Below are positions 7,342 to 17,532 of a stretch of 45,257 nucleotides of DNA, piece after piece. This DNA is from Bacteroidota bacterium (GTDB lineage: Bacteria > Bacteroidota > Bacteroidia > 2-12-FULL-35-15): NCBI GenBank assembly GCA_016707685.1, contig JADJHE010000036.1:1-45257 (forward strand), read 5' to 3'. The first letter of the stretch is position 1; each line of letters begins with the position of its first letter. The notes under the pieces are model-generated. The model had not been told where the DNA came from and did not search any database. It saw nothing but the letters and a program-made list of their open reading frames with translations. The position numbers and the translations under genes were made by a program.

Positions 7342-8546
7342 CACACACAATGCAATGCCATCAACCAACAACCAACAACCATCAACCAACAACTAACAAC
7401 TACATCACAACCATTAAATGCAGCAAAAGAATTCAACTTTTCTTTAAATGCTTTTTTGAATGTTGCTGTCGGTTTAAATCCTTTTTCAAAATGCATTTGT
7501 TTTATATAAAATGTTTTTGTTGCTCTGTCTGCTTTCGGATCGAAACGACCTACTAATTTTCCATTGTACATTATTGGCAAACAAAAATAACCATAGGTTC
7601 GTTTGGGTTCCGGTAAATAACATTCAATGATGTAATCAAAATCAAACAATTGTTGCACTCGTTTGCGCTGTATCACAGCATTGTCGAAAGGGGAGAGCAA
7701 GTGTAGCTGTTCAGTCCCTTTCAATTTAGTTGATTCATTAATCAATGCTTGACTTGTAAAATAGGTTCCTTTCTTCGTTTCAATTCCTGTTTCAACAAGC
7801 TCCCCATTTTTTACTAATTGCTTTAAACTTTTACTCACTATTTCCTTTGAGCTCGAACGCAAATACGCAATTTCTTTTTCCTCCACAATTCCATTGGCTT
7901 GAATTGCTTTTTTGATAAGGTATTCCGCTTGTTCCTTTTCAGAAGGAAATTTAGTGTTTACAGTAGTTGGTAAAATGCGTTCCGTTAAATCATATACTTT
8001 TTGAAAACCTTGTCGTTTCGCAATCATCAATTTACCTTCCATGAACAATTGTTCCAAAGCCATTTTAGCGGGTTTCCATTCAAACCAATTGCTTGGACCA
8101 TTGCGCTTGAATTCAAAATCTTTTGATTGCAAGGCGCCTTCTGCTTTTATTCGATCGAGTACGTAGTTGTTTACTTTTTTATCTTGCTTAAACCAATGCG
8201 ATGCTCCTGATGCATATTCATGTTTACGTGGTAATGAAAATCGAAAATCACTCATGGGCAAATACGAAGCTGCATGGCTCCAGTATTCAAATATGCTTTT
8301 GTCTTTTTCTAATAGCTCGTTTAAATGCGATTCTTTGTAATCGCTAACGCGTGTCCACAATGTATGGTGATGCGCTCGTGCAACAACGGCCAATGTATCA
8401 ATTTGAACATAGCCTAAATGTTCGATGGCATTCAATGTCCCTTTTTTGCCTTTACCAAAGTTTGTTTTTAATAAACCTTGTGCGGCAAGCGACATTAATT
8501 GTGCTTGTTCAATAGAAATAAGAGGTGCTTTGATTTGTTTCGACAT
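7329..8546 (-). CDS. YcaQ-like winged-helix DNA glycosylase family protein
   Basis: The protein belongs to the HTH_42 / AlkZ-YcaQ family of winged-helix glycosylases that remove alkylated bases and open interstrand crosslinks. The N-terminal helix-turn-helix block (AQLMSLAAQGLL) is followed by NAIEHLGYVQIDTLAVVARAHH. QID is the family's catalytic Q-x-D motif. Later family landmarks are YWSHAASYLP, LLSPFDNAVIQRKR and RTYGYFCLPIMYNGKLVGRFDPK. I prefer the start MSKQIKAPLIS (8546) over an in-frame ATG four codons upstream (8558). The last about 20 residues (SCWLMVVGCWLMALH...) are encoded by an ACCAACAACC simple repeat and the neighbouring dispersed repeat, so the original stop codon has been lost or mutated. 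The function is inferred from the family. Confidence 0.85.
   Translation of the reverse strand: MSKQIKAPLISIEQAQLMSLAAQGLLKTNFGKGKKGTLNAIEHLGYVQIDTLAVVARAHHHTLWTRVSDYKESHLNELLEKDKSIFEYWSHAASYLPMSDFRFSLPRKHEYASGASHWFKQDKKVNNYVLDRIKAEGALQSKDFEFKRNGPSNWFEWKPAKMALEQLFMEGKLMIAKRQGFQKVYDLTERILPTTVNTKFPSEKEQAEYLIKKAIQANGIVEEKEIAYLRSSSKEIVSKSLKQLVKNGELVETGIETKKGTYFTSQALINESTKLKGTEQLHLLSPFDNAVIQRKRVQQLFDFDYIIECYLPEPKRTYGYFCLPIMYNGKLVGRFDPKADRATKTFYIKQMHFEKGFKPTATFKKAFKEKLNSFAAFNGCDVVVSCWLMVVGCWLMALHCVWPSS
7350..7412. repeat. ACCAACAACC simple-sequence tract
   Basis: This is a low-complexity run of CAACCAACAACC / CATCAACCAACAAC units. It encodes the unusual W/C/L/V-rich tail of the YcaQ-like protein on the minus strand. 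No spacers are present, so it is not a CRISPR array. Confidence 0.6.
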
Positions 8547-8570
8547 GGTACAAAGCAACGATTAGGAAAA

Positions 8571-8957
8571 CTATTTTTCTAAAATAGCTTTGATGTTTGG
8601 TTTGAAGTAAAGATTGCTTTTCATGATTTTTCCATCTTCTCTGAAAATAGGTTGTCCTTTTTCATCCAACTTACTCATGTTGCTGCGTTGAATTTCTTCA
8701 AACACTTCTTCAATTTTATGTTGCAATCCATGACGAAGAACAGTTCCGAATAAAATATACAATTGGTCGCCCAATGCATCTGCAATCTCCACGATATCGC
8801 CATTTTTGCAAGCTTCTAAATATTCTTCGTTTTCTTCTTTAAGTAAATTATAACGCAAAGTATATTCTGCTTCACCCACTTCGGCAGTTGGTGTATAGCG
8901 ATTTCCGATTTTAAAGGTATCGTGAAATTTTTCTACGTATTTAATTTTCTCAATCAT
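8571..8957 (-). CDS. MazG-like nucleoside triphosphate pyrophosphohydrolase
   Basis: This 128-residue all-alpha protein has the NTP-PPase metal-binding pattern: EENEEYLEA (E-x-x-E) and about 15 residues later EIADALGDQLYILFG (E-x-x-D). It would hydrolyse an NTP, dNTP or similar substrate to the monophosphate and pyrophosphate. Members of this phosphoribosyl-ATP/MazG-type family often act in nucleotide-pool cleaning. The substrate cannot be read from the sequence. It lies between the OmpH and YcaQ-like genes on the minus strand with short gaps. Confidence 0.8.
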   Translation of the reverse strand: MIEKIKYVEKFHDTFKIGNRYTPTAEVGEAEYTLRYNLLKEENEEYLEACKNGDIVEIADALGDQLYILFGTVLRHGLQHKIEEVFEEIQRSNMSKLDEKGQPIFREDGKIMKSNLYFKPNIKAILEK

Positions 8958-8986
8958 GGTGTTTGTCTTTTAATAGTTACAAAAAA

Positions 8987-9631
8987 TTATTTCTTCCCTT
9001 TTTTCTCACGGTATTGTGCATTCAAGCCATCTAAAATTTCTTGTGTAATGTCAAGGCTATCATCAACCATTAATATCTGACTTAATGGACTGTTGCTATA
9101 ACCAAATACATAGTCGTAGTTGGTGTTTTTATTATAGTCTTTGATGTATGCTTTCATGTTCTCGTTCATCTCATCCGTTTTCGCTTGAATTTTTTCCATC
9201 AAGGCTTGGTTTTTTAATTCCAATTGATCCAATTCTTCTTTGCGTTTCATCAACGCTTCTTCTTCTCCTTTAGCTTGGTTTTCGGATAATAAACCTTGTT
9301 GTGCTTTTGTTTGGTAAGCAACATAATCATCCTGCAATTTTTGTGCTTTTGTTTGGTATTGGCTTTCCAAGCTGCGTTGCTCTGCTTTTGCAGATGCACT
9401 TACATCTTGTAAATATTCGTATTTCTCATTTAAAATATCCAAGTTTACATAAACAATCTTAGATGCTTTAATGTCTTTTGGATCTAAAATGATTGGCTTA
9501 GCCGCTGTTGTGCTGTCTGTTCCGTCTACTTCAGCAGTGGCTGCTGATGGCGAACTAAAATGTAAATAATACAATACTGCAACCGCAATTGCTAAGACTA
9601 CATTCAGGATAACTGAGAAATTTTTGTTCAT
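8987..9631 (-). CDS. OmpH/Skp-family periplasmic chaperone-like protein
   Basis: This 214-residue protein has an N-terminal signal or anchor (SVILNVVLAIAVAVLYYL) and the OmpH opening KIVYVNLDILNEKYEYLQD. A long heptad-rich coiled coil follows (about residues 80-165), then a C-terminal strand/helix part. Skp/OmpH trimers hold unfolded outer-membrane proteins in the periplasm. The Bacteroidota versions often lack a clear cleavage site, as here, so it may remain membrane-anchored. The frame is clean. Confidence 0.85.
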   Translation of the reverse strand: MNKNFSVILNVVLAIAVAVLYYLHFSSPSAATAEVDGTDSTTAAKPIILDPKDIKASKIVYVNLDILNEKYEYLQDVSASAKAEQRSLESQYQTKAQKLQDDYVAYQTKAQQGLLSENQAKGEEEALMKRKEELDQLELKNQALMEKIQAKTDEMNENMKAYIKDYNKNTNYDYVFGYSNSPLSQILMVDDSLDITQEILDGLNAQYREKKGKK

Positions 9632-9673
9632 GTCTTTTTGTTTTTATTTTTTTGCATTACAAATATAACGTAA

Positions 9674-9705
9674 AACGCGCCTACCAATATTTTGGTAGGC
9701 GCGTT
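9674..9705 (-). terminator. Hairpin after peroxiredoxin gene
   Basis: This is a perfect 14-bp stem (AACGCGCCTACCAA, 9674-9687) around a 4-base loop, with the mirror arm at 9692-9705. It lies 24 bp past the peroxiredoxin stop and before the OmpH gene. The T-tract on the minus strand is weak, so it may act as a partial terminator or 3' stabiliser. Confidence 0.7.
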
Positions 9706-9728
9706 ACTTATTAAAAAGTATTTAACAA

Positions 9729-10358
9729 CTAGTGTTTCGCTAAGTAGTTTGCAACACCATCGTGCGTTGCTTTCATTGCTGTATCACCTTTGTGCCAGTT
9801 TGCAGGACAAACTTCACCGTTTTCTTCGTTGAATTGCAATGCATCAACTACGCGTAATGCTTCTTCTACATTACGTCCTAATGGTAAATCGTTGATTAAT
9901 TGGTGACGAACAACTCCGTTTTTGTCGATTAAATACAATGCACGGAAAGCAATCATTGGTCCGTTTGCTACCAATTGGTTGTTTTCATCCACTTCGTATT
10001 CACCAAACAATGCATCAAAATTCATAGAGATTGTTTTTGTTGTATCTGCTACAATTGGGTATTTAACTCCTTGGATACCACCTTGTGCTTTGGGCACTTG
10101 TAACCATCCCCAATGTGATTGTTCTGTATCTGTAGAACATGCTACTACTGCAACATTGCGTTTTTCAAATTCTGCTAATTTCTCTTGAAATGCATGTAAT
10201 TCTGTTGGACAAACGAATGTGAAATCTTTTGGATAGAAAAAGAAAATCACGTGCTTCTTACCAATGTATTGTTCCAATGAAAAATCTGCTACAATTTCTC
10301 CTCCGTTTATTACGGCTTGTGCATTAAATGCTGGGGCTTTTTTTCCTACTAATGACAT
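9729..10358 (-). CDS. 2-Cys peroxiredoxin (AhpC/Prx1 type)
   Basis: This 209-residue protein reduces hydrogen peroxide, organic peroxides and peroxynitrite. The peroxidatic cysteine is C50 in FYPKDFTFVCPTE and the resolving cysteine is C184 in GEVCPANW, giving the typical 2-Cys dimer arrangement. The Prx1-type C-terminal extension (GDTAMKATHDGVANYLAKH) is present, including a YL-type element linked in the family to over-oxidation sensitivity; the GGxG element is not clear. No ahpF-like reductase is nearby. The hairpin at 9674-9705 follows. Upstream lies a repeat-rich intergenic region rather than another gene, so it probably has its own promoter. Confidence 0.95.
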   Translation of the reverse strand: MSLVGKKAPAFNAQAVINGGEIVADFSLEQYIGKKHVIFFFYPKDFTFVCPTELHAFQEKLAEFEKRNVAVVACSTDTEQSHWGWLQVPKAQGGIQGVKYPIVADTTKTISMNFDALFGEYEVDENNQLVANGPMIAFRALYLIDKNGVVRHQLINDLPLGRNVEEALRVVDALQFNEENGEVCPANWHKGDTAMKATHDGVANYLAKH

Positions 10359-10384
10359 ATTTTTATTTTTTTTAGTTAATTATA

Positions 10385-10593
10385 TTTAGTTCAAAGTTAT
10401 TTAGTTCAAAGTTCAAAGTTTGTAGTTCAAAGTAAATCTGCTTCGTTCCAGTTCTCGATACGGTTCGTTCCTCACAATTCGAACTGACTTCTTAATTTTG
10501 ATTTTCTTTTGTCAACTGTCAACTTCTTTTTTTCTTACGTCTTGTGTCTTACATCTCACGTCTAATATCTCACATCTCACATCTAACGTCTAC
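10385..10593. repeat. Composite repeat-rich intergenic region
   Basis: Three kinds of repeat are stacked here. At about 10388-10434 AGTTCAAAGT occurs four times. At about 10449-10489 a REP-like unit has inverted ends CAGTTC...GAACTG. At about 10505-10593 a run of CTTACATCTCACGTCTAA-like words resembles the start of the window. No gene is supportable. The stretch separates the peroxiredoxin gene from the secA stop at 10594. Confidence 0.55.
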
Positions 10594-13500
10594 CTACTGT
10601 CCGTGGCAACTTTTGTATTTTTTACCACTTCCACAAGGACAAGGATCGTTTCTTCCAATCTTTTGTTCAACACGAATAGGTTGTGCTTTCGGCTTTTCTT
10701 GTTCCGTTACCACTTCACCATCTTCGGTTCTGTTTGTTTGTACTTGTTCCTTTTTCACAGGTGCTTGCACTCTTGCTTGTTGAATGTTTTCCTGACCTTC
10801 ATTAGGAACAGTAGCACGCATCAAGAACGATACTATCTCTTTATTTACATCCACCATCATGCGTTTGAATAATTCAAACGATTCAAATTTATAAACCAAT
10901 AAAGGATCTTTTTGTTCATAAACAGCATTCTGAACAGATTGTTTTAATTCATCCATTTCACGTAAATGCTCTTTCCACGAATCATCAATCATTGATAAAG
11001 CTGTTCCTTTTTCTAAACCCAATACAAACTCACGACCTTGTGTTTCGTAAGCACGTTTTAAGTTTACAACTACTTGCAATGTTTTAATTCCATCACTCAA
11101 TGGAGAAACAATATTTTCGTACGATTGCGATTGATTTTCGTAAACACCTCTGATAATAGGGAATGTTTTACGAGCAATGAATTCGTTTTTCGCAGTATAA
11201 TGTGCTTCTGCATGTTGATACAATGTTTTGCAATGGTTGCAGCATCTTGTTTGGCAAAAGTGTTTTCATCAACTGGCGATTCAATTGATAAAATACGCAA
11301 TACTTCGATGTTGAAATTTTCGAAATCTTTGAATGGATGATATTCGTTGGTGATTGCTTCACAGGTATCAAAAATAGAGTTTGCAATATCAACAGCTAAA
11401 CGCTCACCAAACAAGGCATGTCTACGTTTTTTGTAAATTACTTCACGTTGTGAATTCATTACATCATCGTATTCAATCAAACGTTTACGTATTCCAAAGT
11501 TGTTTTCTTCTACTTTCTTTTGTGCACGCTCAATCGATTTGGTAATCATTGAATGTTGAATTACTTCACCTTCTTCAATTCCCATTCTATCCATCATCTT
11601 CGCAATACGCTCCGATCCAAATAAACGCATCAAATCATCTTCTAAGGATGCAAAAAATTGAGATGATCCTGGATCGCCTTGACGACCAGCACGACCACGT
11701 AACTGACGGTCAACACGTCTAGACTCATGACGCTCCGTACCAATAATCGCTAAACCACCTGCTTCTTTCACTCCAGGTCCAAGTTTAATATCCGTACCAC
11801 GACCAGCCATATTGGTTGCAATGGTAACTGTTCCTGGCATACCTGCTTCTTGTACAATTTCAGCCTCACGTTGATGCAATTTTGCATTCAATACATTGTG
11901 TTTGATACCGCGTAAGTTTTAACATACGGCTCAATAATTCAGAAATCTCAACCGATGTAGTACCAACAAGTACTGGACGACCAGCCTGAACACATTTTAC
12001 AACTTCTTCAATTGCAGCATTGTATTTTTCACGTTTGGTTTTGTAAACTAAATCTTCGTAATCTTTACGTTGAATTGGTCTGTTGGTTGGAATGGTAACC
12101 ACATCCAATTTATAGATGTCCCAAAATTCACCTGCTTCTGTTTCTGCAGTACCCGTCATACCAGCCAATTTGCTGTACATACGGAAATAATTTTGTAAAG
12201 TAACCGTTGCATACGTTTGTGTTGCAGCTTCTACTTTTACATTTTCTTTTGCTTCAATTGCTTGGTGCAAACCATCAGAGTAACGTCTTCCCTCCATGAT
12301 ACGACCAGTTTGCTCATCCACAATTTTTACTTTACCATCCATAATTACATACTCCACATCTTTTTCAAACAAGGTGTATGCTTTTAATAATTGGTTGATT
12401 GTATGAACGCGTTCCGATTTGATAGAGTAATCGCGAATCAATTCTTCTTTCTTAGCTGCTTTTTCTTCAACCGTTAATGTTGCTTTTTCTAATAAAGAAA
12501 TTTCGGTACCGATATCTGGTAACACAAAGAATTTTGCATCTTCAGCTGATGATGAAATTAATTCTAAACCTTTTTCTGTAAGTTCGATAGAGTTGTGCTT
12601 TGCATCAATTACAAAAAACAATTCAGCATCTACTTTGTGCATTTCTCTTGATTGATCTTGCAAATAATAGTTTTCTGTTTTTTGTAACAATGCACGCATG
12701 CCTTGCTCACTCAAAAATTTAATAAGCGCTTTGTTCTTAGGGAAACCACGGTGAGCACGAAACAATGCTAATCCGCCTTCGCCTTCTTTCTCTCCTGTTT
12801 TGCCTTCAGCAATTAATCGTTTTGCATCTGTTAATGCTGTATTTACAAATGCTTTTTGAGCATTCACTAATTTTTCAATTCTTGGTTTTAATGGAGCAAA
12901 TTCTTGGTTATCACCTTTTGGTGTTGGTCCCGAAATAATCAATGGTGTACGTGCATCATCAATCAATACACTATCCACCTCATCCACAATTGCAAAGTTG
13001 TGTTTACGTTGAACCAAATCTTCTGGAGAACGAGCCATGTTATCACGCAAATAATCGAAACCAAATTCATTGTTTGTTCCGTAAGTTATATCTGCTAAAT
13101 AAGCTTGTCTTCTTTCTTCAGAGTTTGGTTGGTGTAAATCGATACAATCAACAGTTAATCCGTGGAATTCGAACAATGGTCCGTTCCACTCACTATCACG
13201 TTTTGCTAAGTAGTTGTTTACCGTTACAATGTGAACGCCTAATCCAGTTAATGCATTCAAATAAACAGGCAATGTACCTACCAATGTTTTACCTTCCCCT
13301 GTAGCCATCTCCGAAATTTTTCCTTGATGTAATACAATACCACCAATCAACTGAACATCGTAGTGAAGCATGTCCCAAGTAACATCGTTACCAGCTGCCG
13401 ACCATACGTTGTGCCAAATAGCTTTGTCGCCATTGATTTCAACTCCTTTGCGTTTTGCTGCTAATTTTCTATCAAGATCCGTTGCTGTAACTTCCAGCGA

Positions 13501-13890
13501 TTTTAATTCTTTTAAACGTCTTGCCGTTTCTTTTACCACCGCAAATGCTTCTGGTAAAATTTCATTCAATGCTTCCTCGTTCTTTTTGATGATTGTTTTT
13601 TCCAATTCATCAATCTCATTATACATTTGTTCTTTCGTTTCTACATCAATAGAAAAGTCAGTATCAATTTTTGTTCTGATTTCAGTAACCTTATCGCGTT
13701 CCTCTTTCGAGAATTCGGCAATGCGTTTTTTGAACGCTGCTGTTTTACCTCTTAACTCATCGTTTGTTAACGAAGCTAATTTTGGATATTCAACTAATAT
13801 TTGTTCAACAATTGGTTGGATTGTTTTTAAATCTCGATCGGATTTTGTTCCAAAAAATTTGGAAACGCTCTTTGTGAAAAAATCTAACAT
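10594..13890 (-). CDS. secA: Preprotein translocase ATPase SecA (two frameshifts in this sequence)
   Basis: SecA drives protein export through SecYEG. Starting at MLDFFTKSVSKFFG (13890), the N-terminal part shows MATGEGKT (Walker A), VHIVTVNNYLAKRDSEWNG, GTNNEFGFDYLRDN, VDEVDSVLIDDARTPLIISG and AGMTGTAETE. The middle part shows IATNMAGRGTDIKLG and RQLRGRAGRQGDPGSS. The C-terminus ends in a zinc-binding SEC-C motif, CPCGSGKKYKSCHG. Two single-base changes split the frame. An extra base lies near 11914-11920, where RMLKL should continue as RGIKHNVLNAKLHQRE. One T/A is missing in the run 11226-11229, where ATIAK should continue as TLYQHAEAHY. Corrected length is about 1098 residues, normal for Bacteroidota. 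SecA is essential, so the breaks are most likely sequence errors. Confidence 0.96.
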
Positions 13891-14026
13891 TCTGTCTGTA
13901 TTTAAATAAAATTCTAAGGATTGCAAAAATAGTGATTTTTACCAGTTTTTAGCTATAAAAATCACGGTGTTTAGTCAAAAAGTGTTCCTATTGATAATAG
14001 GGTGACAAATTAACATACTGTAAATG

Positions 14027-14061
14027 AAAAAAGCCCCAATACAGGCGTATTGAGGCTTTTT
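14027..14061 (-). terminator. Rho-independent terminator after secreted-protein gene
   Basis: A hairpin with stem AAAAAGCCCCAATAC / GTATTGAGGCTTTTT lies 20 bp past the stop of the 187-aa secreted-protein gene. A-runs on one side and T-runs on the other would let it work in both directions. It insulates secA from its upstream neighbour. Confidence 0.85.
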
Positions 14062-14080
14062 GAGATTTTAAATTTGTATG

Positions 14081-14644
14081 CTAGTTTGACGCCTTGTTGT
14101 ATGCTTTGAACAATTCAACAATGGTATCATAGTCGTATTTCTTTTCTTCCAATGCTTTTACAATCTCTTCATTATCTGCCATCACCTCTGTAACTTGCTT
14201 TTTGAACTTGCCCGATTTGATTTTCACGAACTCTCCACCATCTTTTTCCATGTAATAGTCCGATTTTACTTTAATTTCATTCATTTGTAAAACCTCTATT
14301 TGTGATTCGTATAGATTTACATTTCCTTTTGATAATCTTCTAACAAAAACTTGTTCGCCATCAATGTTTCTGGAAACATAAACTACACCATCAACACAAT
14401 ATTCCTTGATTTTAGTAGCATTGTAAGTTTTTACGTCCACATTTTCCTTTTTGCGGTACGAAGCCTTTGCAAAGTTGTCGAATTCTTTTTTAGGATTCTT
14501 TTTTACTTCACCTTTCAATGTATCACCATTCAATAGGATTACATATCCTGGGTAATATTTTGCTTGTGCAAAGGAGTTGGAGTTAAAAGCTATAACAAAA
14601 GCGAAAACAGCTATGGTTATAGAGAAAATAGATTTAATTTTCAT
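14081..14644 (-). CDS. Secreted protein of unknown function
   Basis: This 187-residue protein has a clear signal peptide (SITIAVFAFVIAFNSNSFAQA). The mature part begins with YYPGYVILLNGDTLKGEVKKNP, a segment common at the start of Bacteroidota secreted beta-rich domains. It then alternates short strands with lysine-rich turns, ending in a helical DYDTIVELFKAYNK. I do not know a function. It is a monocistronic gene with its own terminator (14027-14061). Confidence 0.75.
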   Translation of the reverse strand: MKIKSIFSITIAVFAFVIAFNSNSFAQAKYYPGYVILLNGDTLKGEVKKNPKKEFDNFAKASYRKKENVDVKTYNATKIKEYCVDGVVYVSRNIDGEQVFVRRLSKGNVNLYESQIEVLQMNEIKVKSDYYMEKDGGEFVKIKSGKFKKQVTEVMADNEEIVKALEEKKYDYDTIVELFKAYNKASN

Positions 14645-14761
14645 AGAAACAATTGTAGTTTAGATTAGAGTGCCCAAATTAAAGGTAAAAAAATAGGAAA
14701 AGAAATAGCACGTTAAAAACTCTGTTCAATTGTTAATAACTTGTTAATAGCAATTGAACCG

Positions 14762-17397
14762 TTAAAAATCCTCTTGTTCTGGCTTTTTTGGTTTTTTTAG
14801 CTCTTTTTTCTCCTCTTTTTTGTCCGATTCTTCCCATTTAATGGTGAATTTGGTTTCTTCTTTTGGTTTATTTGTGTTAAGGGTGGAATCTTTTTTGAAC
14901 AGACCAAATTCTTCTTTTAAGATGGTTTTTAGGGTTTGCTTTTCAACTTTTAAATCTTGTTTTATGTTTTGAATGGCTCCTTTGCTATCGTATTTAATGT
15001 CTGGATTATCAATAGTGCCTGTCATTAATAAAAAGATATTGGTTCTTCCTAAACCATCATCTGCAATTTCACCGAATTCTTCGTTTTCCTTTTTAGCTTT
15101 CTTTGCCTTTTTCGACAATAGTTCATTCAATGAAAGTTTTATACGGTAATTGATTTCGTTTTTGAAGTTATGAGTTCCAGAAGCTGTAATGTTAATTGCA
15201 TTCGATTTTACTTCCATCTTTGGAATTGTAATCACTTGATTTTTGATTTCAAATTGATTTTTCAAGGTGGCAAATTTTACATTTTCCAAATCTTTTAGTT
15301 CAATAAAACGCGACAGACTTTTCATTGATTCTACATTGTTTAATTCTCCATTTTCAATGGTCATGTCAATCCCTGCATATAATTTATCCATGTCCATTTT
15401 TAAGCTTGGTTCTAAAATGGAAGCAAAGTTGATTTTTGCAGTTGCCGTTCCTTTTATATTTTTACTGGTAATGGCTGTCTGACCGAAGTTTTCGAATTGC
15501 TCAAACATTTTAGTGACATTTATTTTGTTGATGTCGCTGTAGCACGTTACAATTATTTTACTGCTATCGGTAGCATCCACCATGCCGCTGGTGGTAATGG
15601 TCCCATTCATGGTGTTGAGTGTAATGGGATCCGCGTATAGTTTTTTATCTTTTAGTTTTACAACACCTCTGATATTGTCGGCATTGAACTTTCTAAATTC
15701 TAAATGTGCAATATCTGTATTCAGATTTACATCAATGTGCTCCGAGAATTTTAATGTGTATTCACTTTGATTGTTTTCTTCACTCTTGTTTTCGAGTAAT
15801 TCATTCAGATTTACATTTTTAGAATTTAATGTAGCTTCAATCGTGATGTCTTCATTTTCCTTTATAAAAAATGAAATAACATTTCTAAAAAATCCTTTTA
15901 ATTCAAAATCGGTACTCGAAATGTTTCCGTTGAATTGATCAACAATTAAATCGTTTTTATTGAATTTGAATTCTCCATTCAAGTTGTTGTATTGTAATTT
16001 ATTGTTTTTGATTTTTAGGTTGGCATTGCTGATGGATAAATTTCCGGATGTTTGGATATTGTCATATGTTCCATTTCCTTCAGCCATTGCATCTCCACTA
16101 AATTCAGCATCAATTTTAACTTGTCCGTTTATGGATTCAATGGTATCCATTTTTAAAAATTGCTGTAAATCGCCTAAGTTCATGCTGCTAATTACTTTTC
16201 CTGCAAAGGATGGATTGTCGAGGTTTTGTAATGAAAGATTTCCATTGATAGACCCTTGGTTAATTGTAAACGAAACAGGATTAAGAATTAAGTTAGAATT
16301 GGCTGTTTTTGTACCATTAAAATAACTTCCTTTTAAATTTACATTTTGCAAGGTGATAGAGGAGGAGGTTTGGGTAATGTCGGCTCCATTGATTCCAAAG
16401 TCAGCTCTTATTTCGGGTGTTTGAGTATCACTAATACTTCCTTGTACGGTTGCATTAAAGTAAAATTCTCCATCGCTTTTGTAATTGTTTATCTTCTCTT
16501 TGTATTTTTCCGGAATAAGCGATAATACCGATTTGATATCCATGTCTTTTCCTTTTATTCCAAGGTTCAATACCTGTGTTTGGTTGGCGCTTATTATATT
16601 TCCATAAATTTCAAAAGCTAAATTTTCAATTTTGAATAAACCTTCTTTTATTTTATAGGATTTTGTTTGATTATCGACTTCTAGCGCTAATTCAGAATGA
16701 ATGTTCTTTTTACTGATGTAATTAGTGTTGTCGAATTTCAAACGATTTACATAAATATCATTCTCCGTTTCAAGTGTATACTTTTCAGTGGAGAAATCTC
16801 CAGATAGATTGCATTTGTTTATGGTGAGTGCTATGTTTTGTTTCGCTTTCTTATTTACATAACTTACGTCAACATCTTTTAAAATAATTTGTTCCAACTT
16901 AAAAGAAAAATTCGATTCGGCAGTGTCATTGCTTTCTTTCCAAAAATGAAAATTATCATTCCCTTGTCGGTCAATTTTTAGTTAACAGTAGAATGACTGA
17001 TTTCAATTTTTTTGATTTTATAATTTTTCTTGAATAAATCGATTAAGCTAAATTGCAAGGAAATTTCTTCTGCATTGAACAAGGTGTCTTTGTGTTCACT
17101 TTCAATAGCGTCTAATGCTTTAATGTTTTTGAAATTGATGGAAGCCATTGGGAAACTTCGAACCACCGTAAAGTCGATATCATTGCCATCAACAATAACT
17201 TGTGTGTTGAGTTGTTTGTTTAATTCGGCAATTACATATTCTTTTACTTCGTCTTGGTAGTAGTAGCTGAGCATTACTCCCACACCTAATAAAGTAAAAA
17301 AGCTAATAATTAGAAACAGGAATAATCGCAAAATAAAACGAACCATTCGTTTGATTGGTTTTGGCTTTGCTTGTATTTCTGTAGGATTAGTTTCCAC
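14762..17397 (-). CDS. AsmA-like envelope protein (one frameshift)
   Basis: The N-terminal 139 residues carry one transmembrane helix (FILRLFLFLIISFFTLLGVGVMLSYYYQ), then the AsmA-type opening EYVIAELNKQLNTQVIVDG and FPMASINFKNI. The gene then stops at 16978. One base is missing in CT-AAAAA at about 16977-16983; restoring it gives HSTVNLKIDRQGNDNFHFWK and joins the remaining frame that runs to 14762. The long repeat-beta C-terminal half (GVVKLKDKKLYADPITLNTMNGTIT, FKNEINYRIKLSLNELLSKKAKK) is typical of AsmA/TamB-like proteins that bridge or organise the cell envelope. Corrected length is about 878 residues. A role in lipid transport or outer-membrane assembly is family inference. Confidence 0.88.
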
Positions 17398-17498
17398 TGA
17401 AGATGAATTACTGATTATACAAATTTTGTGAAAAATTGCAGTGAAACTGCAATCTTAAAAAGATGTTATCAATAACGGAAGGTGGATAAGTTTAGTAT

Positions 17499-17530
17499 AA
17501 AAAAAGCCTGTTGGTTTCAACAGGCTTTTT
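17499..17530 (-). terminator. Rho-independent terminator after rRNA pseudouridine synthase
   Basis: A perfect stem AAAAAGCCTGTTG / CAACAGGCTTTTT with a GTTT loop starts three bases past the stop of the pseudouridine synthase gene (17533). It separates that gene from the AsmA-like gene downstream. Confidence 0.92.
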
Positions 17531-17532
17531 TA

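Noticed and set aside
7350..7412. Possible CRISPR-like repeat array
   Set aside because: Units are about 10-12 bp, contiguous and without spacers; this is a simple-sequence tract.
10498..10872. Plus-strand frame rich in F/L/S opposite the secA 3' end
   Set aside because: The first part is simple-repeat DNA and the rest is antisense to the SEC-C end of SecA.
11220..11232. Programmed frameshift in secA (and similar in groEL, gldN)
   Set aside because: No slippery heptamer with a downstream pseudoknot is evident. Both + and - directions occur, and breaks appear in many unrelated genes, which points to consensus errors.
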